Source: Pontibacter pamirensis
GTDB taxonomy: Bacteria > Bacteroidota > Bacteroidia > Cytophagales > Hymenobacteraceae
DNA length: 64,000 bases
Direction of reading: 5' to 3'
NCBI RefSeq assembly: GCF_010015475.1
Contig: NZ_SSNI01000011.1
Location: 62,001-126,000 of the forward strand
Shown here one piece after another: positions 54,547-63,396 of this stretch. The position numbers were made by a program, and so were the translations under genes. The notes beneath the pieces are model-generated. The model did not search any database. It worked only from the letters and a program-made list of their open reading frames with translations, and was not told the origin of the DNA. The first letter of the stretch is position 1. Every line of letters starts with the position of its first letter.

Positions 54547-57500
54547 ATGAAGAAAGTTATACTATTAGTTTTATTGATGGCCTTTCTGGGGGGCTTTACT
54601 TCCCAGGCGCAAAACCTTATCCCCAACGGGGGATTTGAGAATGATCTGGCTAATTGGTGGACCCAAGCCGCCAGTGGCACCGACGCCAGTTTTACGGTTG
54701 TGACAGATGAGAAGGCCGAAGGCAGTAAAGCCTTGAAAGTAAATGTCATCACTCCCGGGGCAAATGCCTGGGATGTGCAGGCAGTAAACGATGCATGGGC
54801 TTCTGTTACAGGCAAAGAGTATACCTTAACTTTTTGGGCAAAAGCAGCAACAAGCGGAAGTTCTTTTAAGATGATCCAACAGGTTGGGGATGCGTATGAG
54901 GAAAAAACATTTACTTTAACCAATACCTGGCAAAAGTATGAGTGGAGATTCATGGCCCAGGCGGCGGACCTACAATTAAAGTTCCACTTCCCGAATGCAG
55001 GCACTTTTTATTTAGATGGCATTACGATACCCCAACAGGAACAGGTAGAAAACCTGATCAGCAACGGGAGCTTTGAGAGCGGCAGTGGAAACAGCTTCAC
55101 CAACTGGTGGACAGGTGCAGGAGACGGGTCAGCTACCTTCACCGCTGCAACAGGCAGTGTGCAGGATGGTGCCAGAGCCCTTAAAGTAGACGTTGCTACA
55201 CTTGGATCGAACCCATGGGAGATACAGGCGGTAAATGATGCCTGGCCATCCGTAACAGGCGAGGATTACACCTTAACCTTCTGGGCAAAGGCCGCCACCG
55301 CCGGCAGCAGCTTTAAGACAGTACTGCAGCTTGGCAGCGCCTATGCCGAAGAAACCTTTATACTAACAGATACCTGGCAACAATATAGCTGGACATTTAC
55401 AGCCGGGGCAAATGACCTGCAGCTGAAGTTCCAGTTCCTTAGCACAGGTACTTTTTATATAGACAATGTCTACATTCCTTCTGCAGTACAGGTCGAAGAG
55501 CTTCTGACAAACGGCGGCTTTGAGAATGGAACAGGTAATAACTTCACTAGTTGGTGGACACAGGTAAGCGGCGGCGGCATTGGCGCTTTCACAGCCGAGA
55601 CCTCAGATGTACAGAACGGCAGCAGGGCAATGAAAGTGAGCATTACCCAAGCAGGAGGTGCCGCTTACAACATACAGGCCGTGAACGATGCCTGGCCTTC
55701 TGTGGTAGGAACAGAATATACTTTAACCTTTTGGGCAAAAGCAGCAACTACTGGCAAGAAGATGAAAGTGGTGCAACAAGCAAGCACCTATGCTGACCAG
55801 GATTTCACTCTGTCTGATACTTGGGAGATGTATTCCTGGACGTTCACAGCGCAGGAGGCAGACCTGCAACTGAGACTGAACTTCCCGGAGGCAGGTACTT
55901 TCTATATCGACAACATGTCTATTCTAGGTAGTGTGGACAATACACCTGCTCCGCAACCTTACACGCCAACAGGCCCTCCTATCGCCACAGGCCAGCCTAA
56001 GTTCCTGGGTAGTGTGTACAGCGCTTCGCAGTTACCTAATTTTACAGCTTACTTTAACCAGGTAGTAGCCGAAAACGCCGGAAAATGGGGTTCAGTAGAA
56101 GCAGTCCGCGATGTAATGAACTGGACGGAACTGGACGCCGCCTATAAACTGGCCAAAGACAATGATTTCCCCTTCCGTATGCACGTGCTGATCTGGGGTA
56201 ACCAGCAGCCTACCTGGATCAAGGACTTATCACAGGCAGAGCAGTTGGAAGAGATAGAAGAATGGTTTGCAGCAGTGGCCGAGCGCTATCCAGACATAGA
56301 CTTCCTGGAGGTAGTGAACGAACCAACAAACGACCCTCCTATACAAGATCCAAATGACCCACGAAGCGGAGGATATATAGAGGCTCTTGGCGGCAGTGGC
56401 ACTACTGGTTGGGACTGGGTAATCAACTCCTTTAAACTGGCACGCAAGTACTTCCCTAACACTCCCTTGATGCTGAATGATTACAGCGTTGAAAATTCAC
56501 TTCAGAATGCCCAGCGTTACCTGAACATCATCAACCTGCTTCAGGAAGAAAACCTGATCGACGCCATTGGCATACAGGGCCACGCGTTTTCAACTCGGTC
56601 AGTTAGTGTAGAACTGTTAACGCAAATTCTGGATAACTATGCTGCAACCGGTTTGCCGATTTATATTACAGAATTGGATATCGACGGAAGAACAGACGCT
56701 GCGCAGTTGGCAGAGTATCAGCGCATCTTCCCAGTGTTCTGGGAGCACCCGGCCGTGAAGGGCATTACTTTGTGGGGATACCTCCCGGGCCATTGGAGAA
56801 CAGCGCAAGGTGCTTACCTGGCCTATACCAACGGAGCGGAACGCGAGGCGTTCGTTTGGCTTCAGGAGTATATTCAGAGCAACACCAATCTTCATGTACC
56901 GGTCGTAACAGCTGACCAGCGCTTTAGCTTAGACGAAATAACGACTTGCAATGTGTTAGGCACAGTAGCGGCAACAGATGCAGATGCGAATACTACCTTG
57001 CAAGGCTGGATGATCACGGGCGGAACAGGAGCGTCTATCTTCACGATAGATGCGGCCACAGGCCAGATCGCCATTGCCAGACCTGACTTACTGGATTTCA
57101 CACAAACCTCATATACCCTGACAGTGAAAGTGAATGACGGCTTTAGCACTAGTGCTGGAGAGACCGTGACCATCACCATTCCAGAGAAGATTTATGTCGC
57201 CCATAAAGGCAAGACTATTCATATAGCCAAGGAGGCTGTACCGGCTCATCTGGGCCATGGCGACTGCATTGGGAAGGAAGAAGCAGCTGTTACATTGGCG
57301 GTTGAAAGCAGTGCAAGCAGCCTGAAAGGCATAGAGGCAGAAGCGCTATACGTATATCCTAATCCATCTGTTGGGGGCACGTTCACGCTAGCGGTATCTG
57401 ATTTTAATATCACTAAAAAGACTGTTTACCAGATTGTAGATGCGGGAGGCAGAAAACTGGCGGAGCAGCAAATGAACAGCAGTACCATCAGCAATAAACT

Positions 57501-57579
57501 GACGTTGAAGCCAGGTATTTACTTTATCAGGCTCATCAGCAACAACGAAGTGAGGGTTAGAAAAATGATTGTACAGTAA
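54547..57579 (+). CDS. Multidomain secreted GH10 endo-xylanase with three CBM-like repeats and T9SS domain
   Basis: 1010 residues. Signal peptide is about 1-21 (TSQAQ). Three repeats of about 150 residues (about 22-160, 165-312, 316-462) share LIPNGGFEN-type starts, IQAVNDAWPSV and YTLTFWAKAAT, like CBM4/9/22-type xylan-binding modules. The GH10 domain (about 480-765) has acid/base E592 in LEVVNEPTND and nucleophile E709 in YITELDIDGRTD. The usual WH of the LVWHNQ motif reads WG (G551 in HVLIWGNQQPTW). A cadherin-like domain (about 785-870) and a T9SS sorting domain (YPNPSVGGTFTLAV to the C-terminus) follow. It should act at the cell surface or outside, on xylan polymer. Confidence 0.94.
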   Translation: MKKVILLVLLMAFLGGFTSQAQNLIPNGGFENDLANWWTQAASGTDASFTVVTDEKAEGSKALKVNVITPGANAWDVQAVNDAWASVTGKEYTLTFWAKAATSGSSFKMIQQVGDAYEEKTFTLTNTWQKYEWRFMAQAADLQLKFHFPNAGTFYLDGITIPQQEQVENLISNGSFESGSGNSFTNWWTGAGDGSATFTAATGSVQDGARALKVDVATLGSNPWEIQAVNDAWPSVTGEDYTLTFWAKAATAGSSFKTVLQLGSAYAEETFILTDTWQQYSWTFTAGANDLQLKFQFLSTGTFYIDNVYIPSAVQVEELLTNGGFENGTGNNFTSWWTQVSGGGIGAFTAETSDVQNGSRAMKVSITQAGGAAYNIQAVNDAWPSVVGTEYTLTFWAKAATTGKKMKVVQQASTYADQDFTLSDTWEMYSWTFTAQEADLQLRLNFPEAGTFYIDNMSILGSVDNTPAPQPYTPTGPPIATGQPKFLGSVYSASQLPNFTAYFNQVVAENAGKWGSVEAVRDVMNWTELDAAYKLAKDNDFPFRMHVLIWGNQQPTWIKDLSQAEQLEEIEEWFAAVAERYPDIDFLEVVNEPTNDPPIQDPNDPRSGGYIEALGGSGTTGWDWVINSFKLARKYFPNTPLMLNDYSVENSLQNAQRYLNIINLLQEENLIDAIGIQGHAFSTRSVSVELLTQILDNYAATGLPIYITELDIDGRTDAAQLAEYQRIFPVFWEHPAVKGITLWGYLPGHWRTAQGAYLAYTNGAEREAFVWLQEYIQSNTNLHVPVVTADQRFSLDEITTCNVLGTVAATDADANTTLQGWMITGGTGASIFTIDAATGQIAIARPDLLDFTQTSYTLTVKVNDGFSTSAGETVTITIPEKIYVAHKGKTIHIAKEAVPAHLGHGDCIGKEEAAVTLAVESSASSLKGIEAEALYVYPNPSVGGTFTLAVSDFNITKKTVYQIVDAGGRKLAEQQMNSSTISNKLTLKPGIYFIRLISNNEVRVRKMIVQ

Positions 57580-57591
57580 AATAATACAGGT

Positions 57592-57648
57592 ATAGTTTGA
57601 GCAATTCATTTGGAAGTTCTTTTCCACGTGAATTGCTCAAACTATTTT
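57592..57648 (+). terminator. Long-stem terminator after the xylanase gene
   Basis: A perfect 17-bp stem pairs 57592-57608 (ATAGTTTGAGCAATTCA) with 57629-57645 around a 20-nt loop, and TTT follows. It starts 12 bases after the stop. Confidence 0.8.
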
Positions 57649-57725
57649 AAACCTATTGTCTATTATCAATGGCTTCAGTTAAGTTGTGAGCCTATTCAAA
57701 CCAAATTAAAACTATCAAGCAAAGC

Positions 57726-58895
57726 ATGTCATTAATTCAAAGTTGGAGATGGTACGGGCCGAACGACCCCGTTACCCTACAGGATATAAAACAGGCGGGT
57801 GCCACAGGTGTTGTTTCTGCCTTACACCATTTACCGCATGGCGCTGTCTGGCCACTGGAAGAAATTCAGGAACGCAAGCGCATTATAGAGGAAGCAGGCC
57901 TGCAGTGGGTAGTTGTAGAAAGCGTGCCGGTGCACGAGGCCATTAAAACCCGAAGCGCCGATTGCGAAATGTATCTGGAGAATTACCGCCAATCGCTTCG
58001 CAACCTGGCGGCGGCTGGCATCAGCACTGTGTGCTACAACTTTATGCCGGTGCTCGACTGGACCCGCACCAACCTGGCCTACGAACTGCGGAATGGCGCC
58101 AAAGCCTTGTATTTTGACTGGGCAGATCTGGCGGTGTTTGACCTGTTCATTTTAAAGAGATCGGGTGCTGAGCAGGATTACGCAGAAGAGGTTGTGCAAC
58201 AGGCAAAAGAGAGGTTCTCTTCCTTTTCACAGCAGCAGTTAGATGAATTAAGCGAAATCATCCGAATGGGTGTTCCGATGGAAGGATTTATTACGCTGGA
58301 ACACTTAACTGATAGCATCGAAATCTATAAGAACATAGGCCATGCTGGTTTACGTGAGAATCTGGCTTACTTCCTGGAATCTATCATGGATGTTTGTGAA
58401 GAGACCGGTATCAAAATGACGATTCACCCGGATGACCCGCCTTACCCCATCTTAGGATTACCCCGCATTGCCTCTAACAAAGAGGACCTCTTATACATTA
58501 TGGAAAGGGTGGACCGTGCTCCTAACGGCATTTGTTTCTGCACCGGCTCGTTGGGTGCAGGTTCTCATAACAACCCAGTGGAGATTCTGAAGGCAGTAGG
58601 ACATCGCGTTTACTTTGCCCACCTGCGCAATGTAAAAAAAGACCATCTTGGAAACTTCTATGAATCTGACCACCTGACTGGGGATGTGGACATGTATGGT
58701 GTGATGAAGGAGCTTGTCGCTCTAAACGAAGAGCGGGAGCAGCCTATTCCGTTCCGCCCGGACCACGGGCACCAGATGCTCGACGACCTGCACAAGGTTA
58801 CGAACCCCGGCTACTCCGCCATCGGGCGCTTGCGTGGACTGGCAGAGCTGCGCGGACTGGAAATGGGTATTGCGAAATCAATGAAGGGTAAATAA
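57726..58895 (+). CDS. uxuA: Mannonate dehydratase
   Basis: 389 residues, normal length. It begins QSWRWYGPNDPVTLQDIKQAG and has GVVSALHHLPHGAVWP, VVVESVPVHEAIK, CYNFMPVLDWTRT, TIHPDDPPYPILGLPRI, FCTGSLGAGSHNN, FAHLRNVK and RPDHGHQM, which are the metal- and substrate-binding segments of UxuA. It dehydrates D-mannonate to 2-keto-3-deoxygluconate (KDG) in the cytoplasm. It is the glucuronate branch of this xylan locus. The next gene is the hexuronate-type transporter, 116 bases downstream. Confidence 0.95.
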   Translation: MSLIQSWRWYGPNDPVTLQDIKQAGATGVVSALHHLPHGAVWPLEEIQERKRIIEEAGLQWVVVESVPVHEAIKTRSADCEMYLENYRQSLRNLAAAGISTVCYNFMPVLDWTRTNLAYELRNGAKALYFDWADLAVFDLFILKRSGAEQDYAEEVVQQAKERFSSFSQQQLDELSEIIRMGVPMEGFITLEHLTDSIEIYKNIGHAGLRENLAYFLESIMDVCEETGIKMTIHPDDPPYPILGLPRIASNKEDLLYIMERVDRAPNGICFCTGSLGAGSHNNPVEILKAVGHRVYFAHLRNVKKDHLGNFYESDHLTGDVDMYGVMKELVALNEEREQPIPFRPDHGHQMLDDLHKVTNPGYSAIGRLRGLAELRGLEMGIAKSMKGK

Positions 58896-59011
58896 GGAAA
58901 TTGCTACAGCAGCCCACCGGCTGAGTTAGATGAATGGGCAGCATGGACAGGACTTCTGCTGCTGCTCATTTTACCCTTCACCATGTATCATTTTAAAGGA
59001 TAACCACTGCC

Positions 59012-60331
59012 ATGAACGCACCTTTGATGACAGAACAAACCACCAAGAGAGAGAAAATCGGGTCGTACCGCTGGACGATATGTGCCCTGCTCTTCTTTGC
59101 CACCACCATCAACTACCTCGACAGGCAAATTATCGGTTTGCTGAAGCCTGCCCTAGAGCAGCAGTTTAACTGGACAGAAAGCGACTATGGCAGCATTGTA
59201 ATGGCTTTTACCGCCTCGTATGCGCTTGGTATGCTCATCTTCGGTCGGATCATCGACAAGATAGGCACCAAAATGGGCTATAGCATTTCTATTGTAGTGT
59301 GGAGCGTGGCGGCCATGTTTCATGCCGCGGCAAGATCCACCTTCGGATTCGGAGTGGCCCGCGCTGCGTTAGGTATCGGAGAGGCAGGTAACTTTCCGGC
59401 GGCCATCAAAACGGTGGCAGAGTGGTTCCCCAAAAAGGAGCGTGCGCTGGCAACCGGCCTGTTCAACTCCGGGGCAAACGTAGGGGCTGTGGTGGCCCCG
59501 ATTTTTGTTCCCTGGATGTTGGGTGCCTATGGCTGGGAAGAAGCTTTTATCGCCACCGGGGCCATTGGTTTTGTCTGGCTGATTTTCTGGTTGATATTCT
59601 ATGAAATCCCTTCCCGGCAAAAGCGCCTCGGCCAGCCAGAGTATGCGTACATCCACAGCGACAACGAAGACGCCGGAGCTGAAGCGGACAAGACGCCTGT
59701 AAAGTGGGGAAAGTTGCTGTTTATCAGGCAGACGTGGGTGTTCATCGCCGGGAAGTTCTTTACTGACCCTATCTGGTATTTCTTCCTGTTCTGGCTTCCC
59801 TCCTACTTCAGCACTACCTTCGACCTTGACCTGAGCAAACCAAGCCTGCCCCTCGTGATCGTTTATTCGGCCACTACCATAGGTAGTATAGGCGGCGGTT
59901 ACCTCTCGTCCTATTTCATCCGGAAGGGTTGGGCAGTGTACAGGGCGCGTAAAACAGCCATGTTTATCATCGCTCTGCTGGTAGTGCCGATTATGGCCGC
60001 CCGCTATACCTCCGATATCTGGATTGCAGTAGGTTTGATTAGTTTAGCAGCCGCGGCACATCAGGCCTGGAGTGCAAACATCTTCACAACAGTATCTGAC
60101 ATGTTCCCTAAAAAGGCCGTGAGCTCGGTGGTAGGTATCGGAGGCATGGCAGGCTCCGTGGGAGGTGCCCTGTTCCCGCTCTTCATCGGTTTTATACTGG
60201 ACTACTACAAAGGCATTGGCAACATTATTGCCGGTTATAATATCATCTTCACAGTATGCGGCAGCGCCTATATAATAGCATGGATCATCATGCACTTCCT
60301 GTCGCCTAAAATGAAGCAGGCAGCAATTTAG
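59012..60331 (+). CDS. MFS transporter, ExuT-like (hexuronate:H+ symporter family)
   Basis: 439 residues with about twelve membrane segments. The start YRWTICALLFFATTINYLDRQ, the GRIIDKIGTKMGY loop, RAALGIGEAGNFPAAIKT, VAEWFPKKERALATGLFNSGA and AAHQAWSANIFTTVSDMFP are typical of the anion:cation symporter family that includes ExuT and GudP. It probably imports glucuronate or aldouronic acids through the inner membrane. Met6 (59027) is an alternative start. It lies between uxuA and the GH115 gene (44 bases downstream). Confidence 0.88.
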   Translation: MNAPLMTEQTTKREKIGSYRWTICALLFFATTINYLDRQIIGLLKPALEQQFNWTESDYGSIVMAFTASYALGMLIFGRIIDKIGTKMGYSISIVVWSVAAMFHAAARSTFGFGVARAALGIGEAGNFPAAIKTVAEWFPKKERALATGLFNSGANVGAVVAPIFVPWMLGAYGWEEAFIATGAIGFVWLIFWLIFYEIPSRQKRLGQPEYAYIHSDNEDAGAEADKTPVKWGKLLFIRQTWVFIAGKFFTDPIWYFFLFWLPSYFSTTFDLDLSKPSLPLVIVYSATTIGSIGGGYLSSYFIRKGWAVYRARKTAMFIIALLVVPIMAARYTSDIWIAVGLISLAAAAHQAWSANIFTTVSDMFPKKAVSSVVGIGGMAGSVGGALFPLFIGFILDYYKGIGNIIAGYNIIFTVCGSAYIIAWIIMHFLSPKMKQAAI

Positions 60332-60375
60332 TAACAGGAGCCGCTGTGAAAAGCGGTTCATAAATTTATACTATC

Positions 60376-63327
60376 ATGAAAGTAAATTCCCTTTATTGTT
60401 TCCCGCAAAGGGCATACGTTTCACCGGCGAGTTGGCTGAGGAAGCCTCTTTGCCTGGTGCTGCTGTTCTTATTTGTTTTGGCTGGCCCACAGGCAGTTTT
60501 CGCTACCGATGATCTTCCCTCCTACATCGCCACAGAAAAAGGCTTGGACCGCTTTGCGCTTTCTGCCGGTGGTAAGTCTGCGCCTATCTATGTAAGTGCC
60601 GAAGATTACCCGGGCGTGGCTCGGGTGGCAAAGCACCTGCAGGCTGATATTAAAATGGTAACAAATGCAGAGCCTCAGCTGACAATAGGCAAGAAAGCAC
60701 CCAAAGCAAAGGAAATCGTACTGGTGGGAACGCTAGGCAAAAGCCCTCTTATCGATAAGCTCGTGCGCGACAAGAAGCTTGACGTTGCGGGAATTGCCGG
60801 ACGCTGGGAAGCCTCGCTGATTCAGGTGGTGGAAAAGCCGATGCGCGGTGTAGACCGGGCCTTGGTGATTGTGGGTAGTGACAAGCGCGGCACGATTTAC
60901 GGCATGTATGACCTGTCAGACGAAATGGGCGTTTCGCCCTGGTACTGGTGGGCTGATGTGCCGGTAAAGCAAAAGCAGAATGTATACATATTGCCGGGGC
61001 GCCACACACAGGGGGAGCCTGCCGTTAAATACCGTGGCTTCTTTATTAACGACGAAGCGCCGGCCCTTTCCGGCTGGTCTAAAGAGAAGTTCGGCGGCTT
61101 TAACCACAAGTTCTACGACAAAGTATTTGAACTGCTGCTGCGCATGAAGGGCAATTACCTCTGGCCAGCCATGTGGGGAAACGCTATCTATGATGACGAT
61201 TCGTTGAGCGCACCCTTGGCAGATGAGTATGGCGTGGTGCTCGGCACCTCGCACCACGAGCCTTTAACGCGGGCCCACGACGAGTGGAGACGCTATGGCA
61301 AAGGCTCCTGGAACTATAACACGAACAAAGAAAACCTGCAGGAATTCTGGCGAAAAGGCATGGAGCGCAGGGGCACCAATGAAAGCATTGTAACTGTTGG
61401 TATGCGCGGAGACGGGGACGAACCGATGTCTGAAAGCAGCAACATTGCCCTGCTGGAGCAGATTGTAGCTGACCAGCGCCAGATCATTGCCGACGTAACC
61501 GGAAAGCCAACTTCTGAAACGCCACAAATCTGGGCCTTGTACAAAGAAGTGCAGGATTACTATGACAGAGGTATGCGGGTACCGGATGACGTAACCCTGC
61601 TCCTGGCCGATGACAACTGGGGCAACATTCGCAAGCTACCGAAGCCAGGCGAAAAGCAACATTCCGGTGGCTACGGCATTTACTATCACTTCGACTACGT
61701 AGGTGGACCGAGAAACTACAAGTGGCTGAACACAAACCCGATTCCAAGAGTGTGGGAACAGATGCACATGGCGCACAAGTACGGTGCCGACCGCATTTGG
61801 ATTGTAAACGTGGGCGACATCAAACCGATGGAATTCCCGCTGGAGTTCTTCCTCGACTATGCCTGGAACCCGGATAAATGGCCGGCAGAGCGTTTGCAGG
61901 AATACACTATCCTTTGGGCAGAGGAACAGTTCGGTAGCCAGTACGCCCAACCCATTGCGGAAATCCTGGCTACCTACTCCAAGTACAATGGCCGCCGTAA
62001 GCCAGAGTTACTGGCCCCGGACACCTATAGCCTGACAAACTACAGAGAGGCAGAAAGAGTGGTCGAAGAGTATAATCAATTGGTAGTGAAAGCGGAGAAA
62101 ATTTATGATGCCTTACCAGCCGAATATAAGGATGCTTACTACCAGTTAGTGCTGTTCCCGGTAAAAGCCTCTGCCAACCTCAACGAGCTGCACATTACGG
62201 TTGGCAAAAACTACCTCTATGCAAAGCAAAACCGTGCCACTGCCAACGACATGGCCGCCAAGGTGCGTGAGCTATTCGAGAAAGACCAGGCGCTGATGAA
62301 ATACTATAATGAGGAACTGGCAAACGGCAAGTGGAACCATATGATGGACCAGACGCACATCAGCTATACCTATTGGCAGCAACCGGAAAAAGATGTAATG
62401 CCCACTGTGAAGCTAGTCAACGTGGCATCAGGAGCAAAAATGGGTGTGGCCGTCGAAGGTTCTGATGTCTGGTGGCCAAGGGAAAAGCAGCAGGCAGAAT
62501 TGCCTACTTTTACACCTTTTGGCCAGCAAGCGCACTACATCGAAATATTCAACCAAGGCAAGGAGCCTTTCACCTATAAAGTAGAGTCCGGGGCTCCTTG
62601 GCTGAATGTTTCCTCCACCCAAGGTACTGTGGAAAAGGAGCAGCGCCTGCTGGTAAGCGTAGACTGGCAGAAAGCACCAACCGGCGTACAGCGCGTCCCA
62701 ATCACGATTACCGGGCCAGACAACACAACGGTAAAAATTCAGGCTGTCGTTAATAACCCTGCTGACTTAAAGCCAGGCGTGGTGAAAGGCTTTGTGGAAA
62801 GCAACGGCTATGTAGCAATGGAAGCGGAGCACTATACCCGCGCCGTAGACAACGGCATCATCGAGTGGCAGCTTATCCCGGACCTGGGCAAGACCATGTC
62901 AGCGATGTCACCTTTCCCGGTAACAGCCGAAACGCAGAAGCCAGGGGGCGACAGCCCGCACCTGGAATATAAGATGTACCTGCAGAATGCGGGTGAGGTA
63001 AAGGTGCATACCTACCTTTCCCCTACCCTTAACTTCAACGCCTCCGACGGCCTGAAATTCGCCATGTCCATTGATGACGCGGAGCCGCAAATCATCAACA
63101 TGCACAAGGAGAATTCGGAAGGTGCCTGGAACAAGTGGGTAGCGGATAACATTAATGTGCAGGTATCCACTCATCAGGTAGCTACTCCAGGAGAGCATGT
63201 GCTGAAGTTCTGGATGGTAGACCCGGGGGTGGTGCTGCAAAAAATAGTGGTAGACACAGGCGGTTTAAAACCATCTTACCTGGGGCCACCGGAAAGCTAT
63301 TACCAACCTGAAAAAGCAAATCAATAA
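60376..63327 (+). CDS. Xylan alpha-1,2-glucuronidase, GH115
   Basis: 983 residues, normal length for GH115. Signal peptide is about 1-43 (ending AVFA). Diagnostic segments are YKGTIYGMYDLSDEMGVSPWYW-like (GMYDLSDEMGVSPWYWW), VKYRGFFINDEAPALSGW, LLRMKGNYLWPAMWGNAI, GVVLGTSHHEPLTR, TVGMRGDGDEPMSES and DDNWGNIRKLP. GADRIWIVNVGDIKPMEFPLE and AEEQFGSQ follow. A beta-sandwich C-terminal part (about 680-983) has EIFNQGKEPFTYKVESGAPW. GH115 enzymes remove (4-O-methyl)glucuronic acid from internal as well as terminal xylose units, which complements the GH67 enzyme. Confidence 0.95.
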   Translation: MKVNSLYCFPQRAYVSPASWLRKPLCLVLLFLFVLAGPQAVFATDDLPSYIATEKGLDRFALSAGGKSAPIYVSAEDYPGVARVAKHLQADIKMVTNAEPQLTIGKKAPKAKEIVLVGTLGKSPLIDKLVRDKKLDVAGIAGRWEASLIQVVEKPMRGVDRALVIVGSDKRGTIYGMYDLSDEMGVSPWYWWADVPVKQKQNVYILPGRHTQGEPAVKYRGFFINDEAPALSGWSKEKFGGFNHKFYDKVFELLLRMKGNYLWPAMWGNAIYDDDSLSAPLADEYGVVLGTSHHEPLTRAHDEWRRYGKGSWNYNTNKENLQEFWRKGMERRGTNESIVTVGMRGDGDEPMSESSNIALLEQIVADQRQIIADVTGKPTSETPQIWALYKEVQDYYDRGMRVPDDVTLLLADDNWGNIRKLPKPGEKQHSGGYGIYYHFDYVGGPRNYKWLNTNPIPRVWEQMHMAHKYGADRIWIVNVGDIKPMEFPLEFFLDYAWNPDKWPAERLQEYTILWAEEQFGSQYAQPIAEILATYSKYNGRRKPELLAPDTYSLTNYREAERVVEEYNQLVVKAEKIYDALPAEYKDAYYQLVLFPVKASANLNELHITVGKNYLYAKQNRATANDMAAKVRELFEKDQALMKYYNEELANGKWNHMMDQTHISYTYWQQPEKDVMPTVKLVNVASGAKMGVAVEGSDVWWPREKQQAELPTFTPFGQQAHYIEIFNQGKEPFTYKVESGAPWLNVSSTQGTVEKEQRLLVSVDWQKAPTGVQRVPITITGPDNTTVKIQAVVNNPADLKPGVVKGFVESNGYVAMEAEHYTRAVDNGIIEWQLIPDLGKTMSAMSPFPVTAETQKPGGDSPHLEYKMYLQNAGEVKVHTYLSPTLNFNASDGLKFAMSIDDAEPQIINMHKENSEGAWNKWVADNINVQVSTHQVATPGEHVLKFWMVDPGVVLQKIVVDTGGLKPSYLGPPESYYQPEKANQ

Positions 63328-63330
63328 ACA

Positions 63331-63367
63331 AAAGGCTCCGTTAGTAGAGATGCAACGGAGCCTTTTT
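63331..63367 (+). terminator. Terminator after the GH115 gene
   Basis: AAAGGCTCCGTT (63331-63342) pairs with AACGGAGCCTTTTT (63353-63366) around a ten-base loop, followed by T. It should end transcription after GH115; the GH43 gene then needs its own promoter or read-through. Confidence 0.88.
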
Positions 63368-63396
63368 CTAATTAGCATATTAAAACGTTACATACT

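Noticed and set aside
54489..55004. A 171-codon minus-strand frame
   Set aside because: Antisense to the start of the multidomain xylanase gene.
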